A stretch of 64,000 bases of DNA from Daphnia carinata (lineage: Eukaryota; Arthropoda; Branchiopoda; Diplostraca; Daphniidae). The DNA lies in contig NC_081336.1 in the NCBI RefSeq assembly GCF_022539665.2, forward strand, positions 8,594,778 through 8,658,777, written 5' to 3'. This document shows positions 57,700-64,000 of the stretch, piece after piece. Within the stretch, counting starts at the first letter, position 1. Every line of letters starts with the position of its first letter. The notes under the pieces are model-generated. The model worked only from the letters and a program-made list of their open reading frames with translations. It searched no databases and was not told the origin of the DNA. A program made the position numbers and the translations under genes.

Positions 57700-59110
57700 C
57701 ATCGTTGGATGGTTGACAATTTTTCCAATATCGAGACCGAAACCCATAAAGCATTTGATCAGCTTCGTCCAAAATTAAAAACCTGGCCGTCGAGAAGTAA
57801 AATACTCCACGGTCGAGAAAATCCTCGAGTCGCCCTGTGGTCGCGACAAGAGTATTGCACCCAGCTTGAAGATTTGACCGCTGATGGCTGGCGACAGTTC
57901 CTTCATATATGACAGATTTTAAAACCGAATTGTAAGAGAATTTACATTATCCGCTGTGAATTCGAATCGAAAATTCACGAATGAGTGCGACAATTACAAC
58001 TTCTGGCTTTTGAACCATGGCGGGGACGCACCAGCAACACCTTGTTCTAACAATATGTTCATAACCGGTACCAAGTACGCCGCCTATATGAAGAAATGTG
58101 ATATTTTAGATGACTTAATCAACGAATGTCACGAAGGGTTTGTTGAGTATCTTAGATGCAATTGACCTTTTCGCAGTCGCAATCACCGACGTGCCCATTC
58201 AACATTACTTTTACCTCAACTTACCTAGTTCATACCGACCCATTCGGATCAAGTTAGTACGAGGGTATCAAGGTTTCAAAATTACACAGCGTTAATTAAT
58301 TGGATTACCGTTTTGCCGGAGCCCGTGACAGCACAAGCAATCAAATCTCTTTTGGCAAGAATAACTGCAACTGAAGCTTTCTGTACAGGTGTTGGTTTTA
58401 TGTAGCCGGAATTTTTTATGTTTTGAAGTAGTAGTGGGCGCAGGCCGGCTATCAATGATGTTATGTATTGATCATCTTTTCCTGTAACCTAAAGCAAACC
58501 CAATAGATATTTTCAAATCATAAAATACTGTTTCGAAAAACGGCTTATCTAGATTCGATGGAGAACGACTTTATCAAAATTGTTAAAGCGTTTCCCACAG
58601 GCGATTCCACTTACACAGTTCCTTTTCATCGCATGTCACAGCTTCCGGAATGTATTGTTCACGCGGCTTTCCGTTTTTATCAATTCACGAATAGATTCAT
58701 ACAGCCTTTCAAGGTGTGGCCAACTTCATGACACTAGAGGTAAGATAATGAAAACTGCAACATAAAATATTTTTTGTGAAGATACAATTGATGTTTACCT
58801 AGTAACACTTGCTGCCACCAATGAACCCTCCTTGTGGAGAATCCCTTGCTACATGGCCCACTTCTTTGTTGGAATGAACACTAAACTTTAATAAAAGAAA
58901 ACCAGATACGGGTCCATACGGGTACATATTCACCTCATGACACCTACATACTCGACTCCCACCTCCTCCTTCAGGGCACTCCATGGAAAAATGTCCTTTC
59001 CCAAACTGTGTAATAACTATGGATTAGCCAGACTAGAATGTACTAACCCGATTAGTATTTTTCTTTTTCTTACCTCATGGCAAGTACGACTTCCACCACC
59101 TAATCTTTCG
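57700..59110 (-). pseudogene. Vasa-like DEAD-box helicase pseudogene, partial
   Basis: Minus-strand segments in order: CCHC zinc-knuckle remnants (GKGHFSMECPEGGGGSR near 58980, and KEVGHVARDSPQGG near 58840 with a knuckle Cys changed to Ser). Next come KPREQYIPEAV near 58640, [15 protein letters not shown] near 58410, the Walker A stretch AVTGSGKT near 58315 (family ACAQTGSGKT), TLVATTGRLEDFLDRG near 57835 (family VATPGRL) and LDEADQML at 57750-57772. A frameshift follows LDEAD; the next frame resumes MGFGLDIGKIVNHP. The C-terminal helicase domain is missing and POLD1-like sequence takes its place. CCHC knuckles before a DEAD-box core are a feature of crustacean Vasa. Confidence 0.82.
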
Positions 59111-59791
59111 AAGACAACAAAATTTGTCCAACTCAAAATTATTCAAACATTAGTATCAGCTATTAATTATTATCTATTAGCGTGCCTTGAAAAGCGTTGA
59201 AAAATGAGTAAATTAAACGCCAAAAATCGCCAAAGCCACGAGGTCAAGAATCAAAATCGAGCGAGGAAGACAGACTGCACGCGCTAAGCCAGTCTAGAAA
59301 TATGCCTGAAAAAAAAACTGCCCGATGAGCCACGGTTTAAGGCGCCTCTTGTGGACGCAATGGTCATTACGAGAAACTTTATCCGTCACAAATTAAATGT
59401 TTTTAAACAAATTTAAAGTAATCATCCAAATCAAGATTTAACTTTAAAAAAAGAGAAAAAATGCGTAATACTTGGGAAACACACTTTAATTTCTTGCTCT
59501 TTTCCTTTAGTTTATTCCAAAATGGAGTATGATGATTTTTCGTTAACTAAATGAACTAGAAATGTGACCGGTAGTTGGCAATTGCAGAAAACAGAAAAAG
59601 CCAATATTTTTTTATTTTTATTTTGGGTAAAACGGATTGCCATATTGCCATAGATATCTGATGGAATACAAGAAAATGATGGGAAACAAAAAAAAGTTTC
59701 GCAATTAATTTTTAAAAAAGTTTTATTTACGATTTTCCACGTAACACAATGATTGGCTACTTCCGTAGGGGAACTAGATAGCTTTCCTATT
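59111..59791. other. Spacer with a dispersed repeat
   Basis: No gene. GGGTAAAACGGATTGCCATA at 59625-59644 is the inverse of a segment in the poly-C inverted repeat at 51850. Confidence 0.45.
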
Positions 59792-62505
<2,714 letters not shown>

Positions 62506-63174
62506 TAGTTACTGACTGTAAAAATGTTCAAACTACAGAAAATCTAAATGGCGAGCATCGATACAGCTGATAGCAGTCCCCTAAATCTATTTTTACGGAT
62601 CAAAAAACGCGCAGGTTCATTTCGGAGTATTACTCTTAGCAGCAAATGCGACTAAACATTTTCGTTATCAAAAACTCAAATGACCACAACAAACAAGTTT
62701 AGTATTTTAATCCCGATTTCGACATTTGCTAGGCACACAGCTGACAGTCAATGCTCAGTGCTCAAAGTCAGAGGCAACAGGCAACGTTGATTTGAGTTCA
62801 AACATGTTGAAAATTCAAAGTTTTGAACATTTTTATAATACTAAAATACTTGATTTGAAGTAAACGGAAATTAAAGTAAAATTATCCTCAAGAAATTCGT
62901 AAAGTACGATGTAATAAAACACGAAGCCCGGCAACACTGTAATGAGTAAGAAATATCGTCTGCTTTCTAAATAAAATCAAAAAATCACATGGCCATTCTC
63001 ATGTCAAATTTTTTTTGTATTCAGTTGATTAATTAAACGTGCTATCCAACGGAGCTGTTAAAACTTCAATTAAAAAATTATAGTTAGTTTGAATTTTTGT
63101 TTTCGAACTGTGAGGTAGCTTTGATTAAATAGCCAAGAAAAAATTCATCCCAAAGTTGCCCGTACACTGAAATA
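62506..63174. promoter_or_regulatory. Divergent promoter region, KIAA0930 homologue and TRMT6
   Basis: A gap of 669 bases separates the two divergent start codons. No TATA box stands out. Probably a bidirectional promoter for two housekeeping-type genes. Confidence 0.35.
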
Positions 63175-64000
63175 ATGGATGTCAATTTGATCTTGAATGA
63201 TCAGTTCGTTTTGGTGCAAAGGAAAAGCCAAATGAGTCTACATCAACTTCCTAAAAGAGATGGCAAACAGTGGTATGTTACATGATTAACTAGATATTCA
63301 AATGTAATAGATATTCTATGAATAATGTTTTTTTTTCATTAAGGACCATTAAAGTTGGTAGAGATCTAGTTGATCTATCCACAGCATTGGGCAAACCCCA
63401 TGGTACTTTTAAACTGTCACGCAGCGAAGATAATAAATCCAAAGCTTTCGCACTTGTGCCATCAAGTGATGTTGTGGAGATGAAAGAAAAGCTAAAAGAC
63501 CTCAACTCTGGAGAAAGCAATAAAGAGATCTGGGATGATGGCACATCACAACAATTGAAAAAGGAAGATATTGAAGAATTAAGAGGCCAAGGGTTGACTG
63601 GCACGGAAATAGTTTCACAACTAGTTGAAAACAGCAAAACTTTCCAGATCAAAACTGAATTTTCCCAGGAGAAGTATCTCAATAAGAAAGAGGAAAAATA
63701 TTCAGAATGGCTTGACATTCTCAAGCCTAATATAAGGCACCTAGCTAAATATTTCCATTCCCAGGATCCAATGCAAATTTTGTAAGAATTACTTGTTTAT
63801 TGGTTTACATTCGAAAACCTCTATTATTTTACTTTTAAAAAGGAATTTGCGACCAGACACCCTAGCGATGATTATGTCCTTAGCCAACATCAAGAGTAAC
63901 GGAAAGTTCGGCGTTTTCGATGGAGGATGTCAAGGACTTATTACAGCCACGATACTGGATAGGATACAAGGATTCGGCACCGTTTGGAATCTGTTTCTAA
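63175..64000 (+). CDS. TRMT6: tRNA m1A58 methyltransferase non-catalytic subunit, 5' part
   Basis: Exons 63175-63272, 63344-63781 and 63843 to the window end. The start MDVNLILNDQFVLVQR leads into TIKVGRDLVDLSTALG, then LTGTEIVSQLVENSKTF, then KTEFSQEKYLNKKEEKY, all close to Trm6/Gcd10. Then comes the fold start LRPDTLAMIMSLANIKSNGK with FGVFDGGCQGLITATIL. TRMT6 pairs with TRMT61A to methylate A58 of tRNA; it binds tRNA and lacks catalysis. The gene continues past the window. Confidence 0.93.

Overview
This window looks like nuclear DNA of a branchiopod crustacean, most likely a Daphnia species. The support is the compact genes with many GT/AG introns of about 60-90 bases, AT-rich spacers with long homopolymer runs, arthropod gene families (a CAPA neuropeptide precursor, Rebers-Riddiford cuticle domains, a Ras2-type Ras) and two intron-bearing tRNA-Tyr genes. 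The species is an inference. All exon joins below were worked out by hand from splice sites, reading phase and protein similarity.

Layout. 1-2.6 kb: degenerate repeats with no convincing gene. 2.9-3.9 kb (-): a secreted jelly-roll protein resembling polysaccharide lyases. 4.8-5.5 kb (-): an ARF-like GTPase with Gly in place of the catalytic Gln. 6.2 and 11.0 kb (-): two tRNA-Tyr genes. 7.4-26.0 kb (+): an S1A serine protease cluster of six genes. The first is trypsin-like. The second has lost Asp102 and Ser195 and should be a pseudoprotease. The other four are tandem copies, about 4 kb apart, of a chimera in which a signal peptide and a chitin-binding R&R cuticle domain precede a complete trypsin domain. 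26.0-29.4 kb holds the decayed spacer of a possible fifth unit.

29.5-30.2 kb (-): CAPA precursor. 33.0-34.1 kb (+): Ras2/R-Ras. 34.9-35.8 kb (-): EMC7. 36.1-37.4 kb (+): UNC50. 39.0-41.2 kb (+): a K+-dependent Na+/Ca2+ exchanger. 41.35-41.6 kb (-): BLCAP. 45.8-48.1 and 50.5-51.4 kb (+): two related secreted proteins with a conserved Cys-rich C-terminus and no family I can name. 52-54.8 kb: an unidentified spliced fragment, a hairpin-rich element, tRNA-like sequences and a 23-bp minisatellite. 56.4-59.1 kb (-): decayed vasa-like and DNA polymerase delta-like sequences lying head to tail. 59.8-62.5 kb (-): a KIAA0930 (DUF2045) homologue with two apparent frameshifts. 63.2 kb to the end (+): the 5' part of TRMT6.

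The most unusual content is the R&R-trypsin array. It combines a cuticle-binding module with a protease that keeps His57, Asp102, Ser195 and Asp189. A propeptide Cys is placed so that it could keep the two halves linked after activation. All four copies share a very short first coding exon, the same exon lengths across the protease domain, a TATA box and an upstream TGTGGTC motif. This suggests a co-regulated family of chitin-anchored trypsins. The biochemical role is inference.
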